From Bacillota bacterium (GTDB lineage: Bacteria > Bacillota > Clostridia > Oscillospirales > Feifaniaceae): a DNA stretch of 34,806 bases. Made by a program: the position numbers and the translations under genes. Below are positions 7,600 to 13,903 of the stretch, piece by piece. A model generated the notes under the pieces. That model made no database searches, was not told the DNA's origin, and saw nothing but the letters and a program-made list of their open reading frames with translations. The stretch lies in assembly GCA_030705925.1 (NCBI GenBank), contig JAUZPM010000021.1, positions 1-34,806 of the forward strand. The letters are read 5' to 3'. Each line of letters begins with the position of its first letter. Position 1 is the first letter of the stretch.

Positions 7600-7716
7600 A
7601 AAGTTAACAGTAAGTCCTGAATACATGCCGTTTTCTAGGTAAGTGATATGTGTTGTCACCATGCTCAGGCAATTACTTGCTATTAAAGGCCATCCGCTTG
7701 GAAGGTCTTTTTTATT
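7600..7716 (+). ncRNA. Tandem structured RNA, copy B; probable ~115-nt small RNA
   Basis: This copy repeats AACAGTAAGTCCT (7606-7618), then P2 CCTGA/TCAGG (7616-7620 with 7665-7669), P3 TGCC/GGTA (7626-7629 with 7638-7641, again an 8-nt loop) and P4 GTGA/TCAC (7643-7646 with 7656-7659). Relative to copy A, P2 changes a T-A pair to G-C. This compensatory change supports selection on structure. The strings GGTAAGTG and AGGC are also shared. P1 here is weaker, about 6 bp with a 2-nt bulge. A strong promoter lies immediately upstream and a rho-independent terminator ends the unit. It could be a regulatory small RNA or a ligand-binding RNA. Confidence 0.6.
7685..7713 (+). terminator. Terminator of the tandem RNA unit
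   Basis: AAAGGCCATCC (7685-7695) pairs with GGAAGGTCTTT (7700-7710) with one mismatch and one G-U around a GCTT loop, followed by more T residues. It separates the RNA unit from the downstream UBA/two-component operon. Confidence 0.8.
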
Positions 7717-7771
7717 TTGCTTTTTACAGCGATAAAGGCATTGAAATGAAGATTATAATAATATACAATAA

Positions 7772-7811
7772 TTTTAATCTGATTTTAATCTTCTATAAAT
7801 AGCTGTTAAAG
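7772..7811 (+). promoter_or_regulatory. Array of four 11-bp-spaced direct repeats (OmpR/PhoB-type operator)
   Basis: TTTTAAT (7772), TTTTAAT (7783), TATAAAT (7794) and GTTAAAG (7805) begin exactly 11 bp apart. A TAGAAT at 7822-7827 can serve as -10, and no acceptable -35 sits 16-18 bp upstream of it, as in activator-dependent promoters. Direct repeats with 11-bp pitch are how PhoB/PhoP/OmpR-family regulators bind. The downstream operon encodes such a regulator, so autoregulation is likely. The same array precedes the paralogue at 13403. Confidence 0.7.
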
Positions 7812-7861
7812 CCTTTGCTGATAGAATAAGGGCATGAAAGAAAAACAAGGAGGAATTAGCA

Positions 7862-8398
7862 ATGGCAACATTAGAACAAGTTGAAAAACTTCGTGAAAAA
7901 GCAAACGTAACATATGATGAGGCGAAAGAGGCACTTGACTCAGCAAACGGCGATATGCTCGACGCACTCATATATCTTGAGAAGAAGGGCAAAGTAAGCG
8001 AGCCTGACGGCGGCGGATATTACAGCAGTGAACAGAAGGCGCCGATCATCGAGGTCAAAGCCAGTGGCGATGAAAAAGACTGCGGCGGCGAGAGCTTTGG
8101 CGATCTTATGGGGCGTTTTGGTCGCTTCTGCCTGAAGATACTGCACAAGGGCATGACAAATTCATTCGTTGTTACGAAAAACGGCGAGAGAAAAGCCTCG
8201 GTGCCGGTGATCGTTCCGGTGATAATGCTTCTGTTCATGTTCTGGCTCACTATTCCGCTTTTGATCGTGGGACTCTTCTTTGGTCTGCGCTATCGTTTCG
8301 TAGGACCTGACCTTGAAAAGGAGTCGGTCAACGGCGCAATGGACGCTGTGGCAAACACCGCAGACAAAATCAAAAAATCTATAACTGAAAATAAATAA
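7862..8398 (+). CDS. UBA-like/DUF4342 membrane protein, first gene of the two-component operon
   Basis: 178 residues. Residues 1-45 form a UBA/TS-N-like helical domain (EQVEKLREKANVTYDEAKEA and NGDMLDALIYLEKKGK), as in elongation factor Ts N-termini. After a variable linker, residues ~85-150 match DUF4342: NSFVVTKNGERKASVPV followed by one or two membrane segments (VIMLLFMFWLTIPLLIVGLFF). The C-terminal 30 residues are polar. The site AAGGAGGAATTAGC precedes the ATG. It lies 14 bp ahead of the response regulator gene and shares its upstream 11-bp array with the paralogue at 13403-13903. A role as accessory membrane component or output of the two-component system is inferred from context; the family has no established biochemical function. 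Confidence 0.8.
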   Translation: MATLEQVEKLREKANVTYDEAKEALDSANGDMLDALIYLEKKGKVSEPDGGGYYSSEQKAPIIEVKASGDEKDCGGESFGDLMGRFGRFCLKILHKGMTNSFVVTKNGERKASVPVIVPVIMLLFMFWLTIPLLIVGLFFGLRYRFVGPDLEKESVNGAMDAVANTADKIKKSITENK

Positions 8399-8412
8399 TA
8401 AACGGTGATATT

Positions 8413-9096
8413 ATGGGTGCGAAGATTCTTATAGTTGAAGACGAGGAAAAGCTTGCCCGCTTCGTTGAGATGGAGCTGTCTTACGAGGGGTACAGCGTTA
8501 CAAAAACGGCGGACGGCAGGGAAGGGCTGACGCTTGCGGAAAGCGGAGAGTTCGATCTTATTCTGCTTGACATCATGCTTCCGGGGCTTAACGGCATCGA
8601 GGTTTTGCGCAGGCTTCGCCGCAGCTCTAACGTTCCTGTTATTATGCTGACAGCCCGCGACTCCGTCATGGATAAGGTCGCCGGGCTTGACCACGGGGCG
8701 GACGACTATGTCACCAAGCCTTTCGCGATTGAAGAGCTGCTTGCAAGAATCCGCACCGCCCTCAGAAAAAAGACCGTCACGCAGGGGGAGAACATCCTCA
8801 CCGCGGGCGGCCTTGCGCTTGACGACGACCGCCGCACCGTTACGATGGACGGCAAAGAGGTCGACCTTACAAAGCGTGAATTTGACCTGTTGTATTACCT
8901 TCTTAAAAACAAGAACATTGTTGTCACACGCGAGGAACTGATGGATAACGTGTGGGGCTTTGACTTTGACGGTGAGACCAATGCCGTCGACGTGTACATA
9001 CGATTTCTTCGCTCGAAGATTGACGACACGTTCGGCTGCAAGCTGATAACCACCGTCCGCGGAGTGGGGTATGTGATTAAAGATGGCGGACAATAA
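8413..9096 (+). CDS. OmpR/PhoB-family response regulator
   Basis: 227 residues. The receiver domain has the acidic pair in ILIVEDEEKLARF, the phosphoacceptor D53 in LILLDIMLPG, the Thr of MLTARD and the Lys of DYVTKPF. The C-terminal half is a winged-helix DNA-binding domain (LTKREFDLLYYLL, NVWGFDFDGETNAVDVYIRFLRSKID, VRGVGYVI). It sits between the UBA/DUF4342 gene and the histidine kinase, whose start overlaps its end by 14 bases. Its likely targets are the 11-bp direct-repeat arrays at 7772 and 13310. The stimulus cannot be read from the sequence. Confidence 0.95.
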   Translation: MGAKILIVEDEEKLARFVEMELSYEGYSVTKTADGREGLTLAESGEFDLILLDIMLPGLNGIEVLRRLRRSSNVPVIMLTARDSVMDKVAGLDHGADDYVTKPFAIEELLARIRTALRKKTVTQGENILTAGGLALDDDRRTVTMDGKEVDLTKREFDLLYYLLKNKNIVVTREELMDNVWGFDFDGETNAVDVYIRFLRSKIDDTFGCKLITTVRGVGYVIKDGGQ

Positions 9097-10531
9097 GAAT
9101 GTCAAGGTGCGCTCTTCCATAGTATATAAGCTGAACACAAGGCTCTTTTTCCGCCTGTTCTCACTCTTTTTGACGATGGACTTAATCCTTTGTGCAGGCG
9201 GGTTTTTATCCTTCATGGTCTATTCCGAGCGGACTGTCAGCAGTACAGCCGAGGTCGTCAAAGGGTCGGGACTGCCGGACGTAAGTTCCACAGTCTGGTT
9301 TGAGACGACTGGGACAACAGTGTCCCAGCTTGCGGTTGCACATGACGGGTTAAAGATTCCAAAGCTGCTTCGCTGGGTATTCCCGAAAAACACCGCTGAA
9401 GGTGTGAGGGGATTTCAAGAAACACAGACAGGCAGGGGCTTTTTCAGAAACCTAAACTCGCTTCGATATAATGTCGATTTGAATTATTACAGCGTTCCGT
9501 ACCGGGTTTCGGTCGATCTCGGGCGGTTTGCAACGACGATAAAATACGTCCTGCTGATACTGCTCATTTGGCAGATACTGATGCTTTTCTCAAGCATTTT
9601 ATGGGGCGCCAAGATGCTGCGCTCGACACTGCGCCCCATCACACAACTGACCCATGCGGCGCAAAGCCTCAACACAGCAAACCGCAGCTATACCCCCGAA
9701 GAGATGCAAAAGCTTGCCGGCCGCCTCGACGGCATCGACGCCGAAAAGCTCGACACCCGCATACCGGTAGACGGCGTGCAGGAGGAGTTCCGTGGCCTTG
9801 CGATGGCGATAAATGGTATGTTGGACAGGATAAACGAGTCATACCGCGCTCAGGTTCGGTTCGTGTCCGATGCGTCGCATGAGCTGCGCACGCCTATTTC
9901 CGTGATTCAGGGGTATGCGAACCTGCTCGATCGCTGGGGCAAAAACGACGAAAAGGCGCTTCAAGAGTCGATAGACGCGATTAAGGATGAGTCGTCGAAT
10001 ATGAAAAACCTTGTCGAACAGCTGTTGTTCCTCGCCCGCGGTGATAACAACACAATGACGCTCAGTATCGTTCAAATAGACCTTGCCGCTCTTCTCACAG
10101 ATATCACCCGTGAAACGAAGATGATAGACGGCGGTCACGATTTTGACTGTAAGGTCAGCCCCGTTTCGGTCATGGCGGACGAGGGGCTTATCAAACAGGC
10201 GATGAGGATTTTGATCGACAACGCAATGAAATATACGCCGGCGAGCGGACACATCTCCGTCGCCGTCTCTGAAAAAGAGGGGCAGGCAGTGCTGTCCGTC
10301 ACCGACGACGGCATAGGCATTCCGCCCGACGCGGTGCCTCATATATTCGACAGGTTCTACCGTGCCGACGAGTCACGCGCCCGCGCCACAGGCGGCACAG
10401 GCCTTGGGCTTTCGATCGCCCAGTGGATTGCCGAGCGGCATGGCGGGCACATGGAGGTGCTCAGCCGAGAGGAGATCGGCACGAAGATAAGCATAGTTCT
10501 TCCCGCAACGCAGAAAAGTTTGGCGAAATAA
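9083..10531 (+). CDS. Membrane sensor histidine kinase
   Basis: 482 residues. Membrane segments at about 24-47 and 157-178 flank a ~110-residue extracytoplasmic sensor region with no recognised fold. A HAMP-like region (LRSTLRPITQLTHAAQSL onward) follows. The HisKA H-box is SDASHELRTPIS with phosphoacceptor His266. The ATPase domain shows the N-box LIDNAMKYTPASG, G1 DDGIGIPP, the F-box IFDRFYR and G2 GGTGLGLSIA. It should autophosphorylate and pass phosphate to the regulator encoded just upstream, whose reading frame it overlaps by 14 bases. Because of that overlap the start is coupled and lacks a strong separate ribosome site. A terminator follows 9 bases after the stop. Confidence 0.95.
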   Translation: MADNKNVKVRSSIVYKLNTRLFFRLFSLFLTMDLILCAGGFLSFMVYSERTVSSTAEVVKGSGLPDVSSTVWFETTGTTVSQLAVAHDGLKIPKLLRWVFPKNTAEGVRGFQETQTGRGFFRNLNSLRYNVDLNYYSVPYRVSVDLGRFATTIKYVLLILLIWQILMLFSSILWGAKMLRSTLRPITQLTHAAQSLNTANRSYTPEEMQKLAGRLDGIDAEKLDTRIPVDGVQEEFRGLAMAINGMLDRINESYRAQVRFVSDASHELRTPISVIQGYANLLDRWGKNDEKALQESIDAIKDESSNMKNLVEQLLFLARGDNNTMTLSIVQIDLAALLTDITRETKMIDGGHDFDCKVSPVSVMADEGLIKQAMRILIDNAMKYTPASGHISVAVSEKEGQAVLSVTDDGIGIPPDAVPHIFDRFYRADESRARATGGTGLGLSIAQWIAERHGGHMEVLSREEIGTKISIVLPATQKSLAK

Positions 10532-10540
10532 AAATAGTAT

Positions 10541-10572
10541 GGGGATGTCTCGCCGAAAGACATCCCCTTTTT
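10541..10572 (+). terminator. Terminator of the UBA/two-component operon
   Basis: GGGGATGTCT and AGACATCCCC form a perfect 10-bp stem with a 7-nt loop, followed by a T run. Confidence 0.95.
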
Positions 10573-10591
10573 GCAAAATTTTGAAATTTTG

Positions 10592-10619
10592 TTGAATTCT
10601 CAAAATAATAATATATAAT
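10592..10619 (+). promoter_or_regulatory. Promoter of the toxin-antitoxin-like pair
   Basis: TTGAAT (10592-10597), 16-bp spacer, TATAAT (10614-10619). The first gene of the pair starts 39 bp after the -10 box. Confidence 0.65.
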
Positions 10620-10657
10620 AATATTAGAAAATGAATTATATTAATGGAGGTGCGGCT

Positions 10658-10810
10658 ATGGAAAATAAAAGTTATAAACCGCTCGATATGAGTAAAGTTA
10701 ATAAGAAAAATTCTATAGTTGCATCGTCAAAAAAGGCACTTAGTGACGTTAAACCGCTTGATTTAAGCCATGATGTCCGCTTGGGTAAAAACAAAATAAT
10801 AGTAAAGTAA
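10658..10810 (+). CDS. 50-residue basic protein, possible antitoxin partner
   Basis: A short gene with a perfect GGAGG (10646-10650) 7 bases before the ATG. The product begins MENKSYKPLDMSKVNKK and ends LGKNKIIVK. It contains the motif KPLD-M/L-S twice, about 25 residues apart, and is rich in Lys and Ser, with no hydrophobic core or DNA-binding motif. It is probably disordered. It lies 22 bp ahead of a MazF/PemK-like gene under one promoter, the layout of a type II antitoxin. The family was not recognised; the antitoxin role is inferred from position and size only. The repeated motif could make two contacts with a toxin dimer. Confidence 0.65.
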   Translation: MENKSYKPLDMSKVNKKNSIVASSKKALSDVKPLDLSHDVRLGKNKIIVK

Positions 10811-10832
10811 CAGACAATCTGAGGGCATCAAG

Positions 10833-11231
10833 ATGTGTAAAACGGGAGACATTATCGTAGTAAACAATTTTAAACATAACGGAGTGGATCTGTCGAGACA
10901 TTCGTTTGTAGTTTTAAGTGATGTTTCTGAAAGTATTCAAGGGTTAGACTACGACATTGTCTGTAACGTTATGTCGTCTTTCAAAAATGAAGAGCAAAAG
11001 AGAAAAAAACTAAGTTATCCCGGCAATTTTCCTATTACATATAATCAAGAAGATATGACGGATGGCAATAGAAAATCGGGATTTATAAAAGCAGAACAGT
11101 TTTATTATTTTAATAAAGAAAAAACAGATTTTACGGTTATAGGCAGATTAACTGAGGAAACATTTGATTTGCTGATTAAGTTTATCGAAGAATTACAGAT
11201 CGACGTTGTCAATATAGTTGATAATTTATAA
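10833..11231 (+). CDS. PemK/MazF-like protein, possible toxin
   Basis: 132 residues. The opening GDIIVVNNFKHNGVDLSRHSFVVLSD resembles the first strands of PemK/MazF endoribonucleases (GDIV...RPVLVLS), with Arg-His-Ser at the place of the usual Arg-Pro. A later SGFIKAEQFYYF segment matches the third conserved strand, where toxins read D-x-x-x-S/T near the active site. MazF toxins cut mRNA at short motifs and are held inactive by a small partner. The 50-residue gene 22 bp upstream fits that partner. Base composition is more AT-rich than the flanking genes, consistent with acquisition. Activity is uncertain, since the canonical catalytic residues are not all obvious. A terminator follows. Confidence 0.65.
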   Translation: MCKTGDIIVVNNFKHNGVDLSRHSFVVLSDVSESIQGLDYDIVCNVMSSFKNEEQKRKKLSYPGNFPITYNQEDMTDGNRKSGFIKAEQFYYFNKEKTDFTVIGRLTEETFDLLIKFIEELQIDVVNIVDNL

Positions 11232-11235
11232 GTTA

Positions 11236-11270
11236 TCGGGGATGCCTCAGACTGAGACATCTCCGATTTT
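11236..11270 (+). terminator. Terminator of the toxin-antitoxin-like pair
   Basis: TCGGGGATGCCTCA pairs with TGAGACATCTCCGA (one mismatch, one G-U) around GAC, then a T run. It starts 4 bases after the stop. Confidence 0.9.
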
Positions 11271-11302
11271 TATTATCTGGCACCGTGCAGGTTTATGCTT
11301 CA

Positions 11303-12079
11303 TTATCCGATAGAATCGAGCCTTTTTAACAGCATACTGAATTTTTCAAGCTGGGCATCGTCAGCCTCAGCTTCTGAATTATAGAAAGTGACATTGCCCG
11401 AGCCTTCATTAAGTTGTCCGACTTTTTTTAAGGTACGTTTCAGATTTTTTGCGGTTCCGGTGTTCCCGTCGATTATCCCGACGCTGGACGGAAATATTTT
11501 TCGAAACATATCCTTAAAGTAGGAAAAATGGGTGCATCCTAAAACGACCGTTTCAAAGCTTTTCAAATCGAATTTTGAGAGCTGTTCTTTAAGATAGGGA
11601 AACACTGTTTCCTCGTTAAACTCAAGCCTCTCGGCAAATTCCACCAGTCCCGGAAGGGGCAACAGGTCGACGACATGGTCGCTGTCAAGTCTTGCAATAA
11701 GGTTTTTGAGCTTTTCCTCCTTCAGCGTCAAAGCTGTGGCAGTAACCAGCACCCGTTTATTTACGTCGCTGTTTTTCTCAATAGCCGGTTTTACAGCAGG
11801 CTCCATACCGATTATCGGGATGCTGTATTTTGCCCGTAAATCTTTTATCGCCACGCTTGTGGCGGTGTTGCAGGCAATGACTATCGCCTTGACTTCCTGC
11901 CTAGCGATAAACTCCACGGCGCTGAAAATATACTTTTTGACTTCATCCTTCGGCTTTGTGCCATACGGGACATTTAATGTATCGGCGTAATATATATAAT
12001 TTTCTTTTGGCAGTATTTTAAGTGTGTCATGCAATACTGTTATGCCGCCAATGCCAGAATCAAAAAAACCTATCCGCAT
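11303..12079 (-). CDS. murI: Glutamate racemase
   Basis: 258 residues starting MRIGFFDSGIGG. Both catalytic cysteines are present in their motifs: C70 in IACNTAT and C182 in VLGCTHF. The Asp-Ser pair at 7-8 and VPYGTK loop are also typical. The enzyme makes D-glutamate for peptidoglycan. The start chosen has GGAGA 6 bases upstream (complement of 12086-12090); an upstream in-frame ATG at 12097 overlaps that ribosome site and is rejected. Promoter TTGATT-N17-TATAAT lies at 12117-12145 on the same strand. No clear terminator was found between its stop and the convergent toxin-like gene except that gene's own hairpin. Confidence 0.95.
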   Translation of the reverse strand: MRIGFFDSGIGGITVLHDTLKILPKENYIYYADTLNVPYGTKPKDEVKKYIFSAVEFIARQEVKAIVIACNTATSVAIKDLRAKYSIPIIGMEPAVKPAIEKNSDVNKRVLVTATALTLKEEKLKNLIARLDSDHVVDLLPLPGLVEFAERLEFNEETVFPYLKEQLSKFDLKSFETVVLGCTHFSYFKDMFRKIFPSSVGIIDGNTGTAKNLKRTLKKVGQLNEGSGNVTFYNSEAEADDAQLEKFSMLLKRLDSIG

Positions 12080-12116
12080 TATATTTCTCCAAAACAAAAA
12101 TCTTTACAATTTAAAT

Positions 12117-12145
12117 ATTATATACCATGTTTTGCGGTAAATCAA
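12117..12145 (-). promoter_or_regulatory. murI promoter
   Basis: On the minus strand, TTGATT (12140-12145), a 17-bp spacer and a perfect TATAAT (12117-12122). Confidence 0.7.
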
Positions 12146-12161
12146 TTTTTGAAGCTAAATC

Positions 12162-12186
12162 AAAAGGACGCCTTATTTAGACGTCC
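12162..12186 (-). terminator. Terminator overlapping the stop codon of the GNAT gene
   Basis: On the minus strand GGACGTCT pairs with AGGCGTCC (one G-U) around a 5-nt loop and is followed by TTTT. The stop codon at 12177-12179 lies within the hairpin. Confidence 0.75.
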
Positions 12187-12686
12187 CCGCAAAGTTTATA
12201 CCTTATACCTGTTAACGGCTTTCCAAGGGTAAGCACCATCGTTGCACTATCGAAAGAAAATCCCTGCCGCTCGTAAAACCTTATCGCACGTGTGTTTTTC
12301 TCAAACACCCAGAGGGTTATATCGTTATAGTTCAATTCACGCAGTCTGCTTATCGCAAACTGCATGAGCCTTGTGCCAAAGCCTTTGTCCCAGTATTCGG
12401 AGAGAAGATACAAAGCGTCGATTTCACCTGTGCCGGGCTTTACATCTTTGTCACGAGACGTCCCTAAAATGAGAAATCCGGCAGGCTTGTCATCGATGTA
12501 AAGAACATAATATTCCTCCGGCTTTTCGGGCATATTTTTCTTAAAGACCGCCGCCCTGTTTTCGGGAGTGTATTCTTTAAGAACCTCATCGGGAACTATC
12601 CCTGTATAGGCGGCCTGCCATGCTTTTGCCTGAAGATAGCCGAGATCGCCCGCCATGCTTATATCTGCTTTTCTGATGTCTGACAT
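12177..12686 (-). CDS. GNAT-family N-acetyltransferase
   Basis: 169 residues. It has the GNAT layout: an N-terminal MSDIRKADISMAGDLGYLQAKAW helix region, a central PAGFLILGTSRD beta strand, the acetyl-CoA loop YWDKGFGTRLMQFAI, and NTRAIRFYERQGF near the C-terminus. The ATG is preceded by AAGGAGCC. The closest type is the single-domain acetyltransferase of unknown substrate, often RimI- or PaiA-like. It lies 36 bp from the flavodoxin-family gene upstream, so both may share a transcript. Its stop codon is embedded in a terminator hairpin. Confidence 0.9.
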   Translation of the reverse strand: MSDIRKADISMAGDLGYLQAKAWQAAYTGIVPDEVLKEYTPENRAAVFKKNMPEKPEEYYVLYIDDKPAGFLILGTSRDKDVKPGTGEIDALYLLSEYWDKGFGTRLMQFAISRLRELNYNDITLWVFEKNTRAIRFYERQGFSFDSATMVLTLGKPLTGIRYKLCGDV

Positions 12687-12722
12687 AATGGCTCCTTACT
12701 TGGTATTGTTCGGACAACCAGG

Positions 12723-13286
12723 TCACAGCTTATCAAACTCTGTTCCGATCTTTAAAGAAGTTGCAAGATAATCGTCATTGTTTATAAACCCGTCTTTGTC
12801 CATTAAACCGCTGAAGTCATATGAATTTACATATCTCAGCCCGATCGCGTGGAACAGCCTTTTATAGAACTCATTCAGCAGATCTGTCTCTTTTTTTGCG
12901 TCTTTTTGATTAAAAACGGTGAGCGTTATCACTTTTTTGCCTCTTATCAGCGCTTTGTTGTCCTCATGATAATAGAAAAACAGCCTGTCGATAAACGTCT
13001 TCATGAGGCCAGTAACGCTGCACCAGTAGAGCGGGGAGGCAAACAGCAGAAGATCGGCCTTTTCGATCTTCCGGCGGATCTTATCCATGTCGTCATGGAT
13101 AGGGCATACGTGATTTTTTCGGCAGTTGTAACATCCGGCGCAATTACCGATTTTCAATTCCCGAAGGTTGATGACTTCCTGAGTGCTGGCACTGTTTTCG
13201 GCGCCTTTCAGGATATGTTTTATAAGTCTGTCGGTATTTCCGTTAATTCGTAAACTGCCGTTAATAATAATTACACTTTCAGACAT
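12723..13286 (-). CDS. Flavodoxin-family NAD(P)H-dependent reductase with Cys cluster
   Basis: 187 residues beginning MSESVIIINGSLRINGNTD, the FMN-binding phosphate loop of the flavodoxin-like/NADPH-dependent FMN reductase fold. The CAGCYNCRKNHVCPIHDDM segment (residues ~50-70) carries four Cys, like the CxxC...C cluster of iron-sulfur flavoproteins. ASPLYWCSVTGLMKTFIDR is the usual second FMN contact. Likely a cytoplasmic electron carrier or reductase; its partner is unknown. The start has AAAGGT upstream; an ATG 33 bases earlier (13319) lies inside the operator array of the divergent UBA gene and is rejected. The two genes are divergent, so the regulator that binds the array at 13310-13349 could also affect this gene. 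Confidence 0.87.
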   Translation of the reverse strand: MSESVIIINGSLRINGNTDRLIKHILKGAENSASTQEVINLRELKIGNCAGCYNCRKNHVCPIHDDMDKIRRKIEKADLLLFASPLYWCSVTGLMKTFIDRLFFYYHEDNKALIRGKKVITLTVFNQKDAKKETDLLNEFYKRLFHAIGLRYVNSYDFSGLMDKDGFINNDDYLATSLKIGTEFDKL

Positions 13287-13309
13287 ATTTTTACCTTTAC
13301 ATAACGTTA

Positions 13310-13349
13310 ATTTAATCAAATTTTAATGTTTTATAAATAGCCGTTAAAG
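13310..13349 (+). promoter_or_regulatory. Second array of four 11-bp-spaced repeats
   Basis: ATTTAAT (13310), TTTTAAT (13321), TATAAAT (13332) and GTTAAAG (13343) repeat the order and pitch of the array at 7772. TAGAAT at 13360-13365 takes the same position relative to the last repeat (10 bp). The strings TATAAATAGC and GTTAAAG are identical in both loci. Confidence 0.7.
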
Positions 13350-13402
13350 TCTGTTTTGCTAGAATATAGTCACAGAAGAAAAATAATACGGAGGAGATAA
13401 AA

Positions 13403-13903
13403 ATGACTAATTTAGAACAGGCGGAAAAACTGCGTGAAAAGGTGAACGTGACCTATGATGAGGCTAAGGCGGCATTAGAGGCGACAGGCGGCGACCTTCT
13501 CGAGGCGCTGATCTATCTTGAGAGAAACGGAAAGGTTAGAAAACCGGTTGCCGTTGCAAAAACAGAGAACACGGGTTATTACAGCACTGCGGGCGGCGCA
13601 AACAGTGCAAACAGTGCAAACAGTGCAAACGGCGCAAGCGGCGCAAACAGTGCAAACGGAGCGAATAACTGTGGTCAGGCTTCCGGCACGACCTTCGCGG
13701 ATCTTGTTAAAAGCTTTGCATTTTACTGCAAAAAGATTATCAAGCTTTGTCTAAAAAGCAATTTCGTCGTCTTCAAGGGGGATAGAAAGAGAGCGGAGTT
13801 CCCGACCATCCTGCTGATACTGTTTTCAGTGTTCGCTTTCTGGATCACTATCCCGGTAATGCTTCTCGGCGTCCTCTGCGGGTTTTCCTATCGCTTTATA
13901 TGA
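13403..13903 (+). CDS. Second UBA-like/DUF4342 membrane protein
   Basis: 166 residues, a paralogue of 7862-8398. The UBA-like domain (EQAEKLREKVNVTYDEAKAALEATGGDLLEALIYLERNGKV) is close to the first copy. The linker has expanded into Ala-Asn-Ser/Gly repeats (about residues 65-86). The DUF4342 part (SNFVVFKGDRKRAEFP) and a membrane segment (TILLILFSVFAFWITIPVMLLGVL) follow, and the protein ends at YRFI, without the polar tail of the first copy. The ribosome site is GGAGGAGA. The upstream 11-bp array is shared with the first copy, so both are probably controlled by the nearby two-component system. No kinase or regulator gene accompanies it; the next gene is convergent and the two stops abut in TGATCA. 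Confidence 0.78.
   Translation: MTNLEQAEKLREKVNVTYDEAKAALEATGGDLLEALIYLERNGKVRKPVAVAKTENTGYYSTAGGANSANSANSANGASGANSANGANNCGQASGTTFADLVKSFAFYCKKIIKLCLKSNFVVFKGDRKRAEFPTILLILFSVFAFWITIPVMLLGVLCGFSYRFI
13595..13661 (+). repeat. 9-bp coding repeat (GCAAACAGT type)
   Basis: Seven to eight near-identical 9-bp units, GCA-AAC-AGT or GCA-AAC-GGC, encode Ala-Asn-Ser/Gly triplets in the linker of the second UBA/DUF4342 protein. Units are multiples of three, so slippage would alter linker length without a frameshift. Confidence 0.85.

Noticed and set aside
7423-7716. Known riboswitch (c-di-GMP, glycine tandem, yybP-ykoY, NiCo) for the tandem RNA
   Set aside because: The conserved strings of these classes are absent, and the second copy ends in a terminator before the next gene's own promoter, so it is not a normal leader. 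A database search is still needed.
8290-9216. Long minus-strand open frame of about 300 codons
   Set aside because: It lies opposite the response regulator and the start of the kinase gene, whose motifs are unmistakable. Its product has no recognisable domain and it has no ribosome site.
12080-12097. murI start at the ATG at 12097
   Set aside because: That start overlaps the GGAGA ribosome site of the ATG at 12079, which begins at the conserved MRIGFFDSG.
13595-13661. Short regular repeats as a CRISPR array
   Set aside because: The 9-bp units have no spacers and lie in frame within a coding region.
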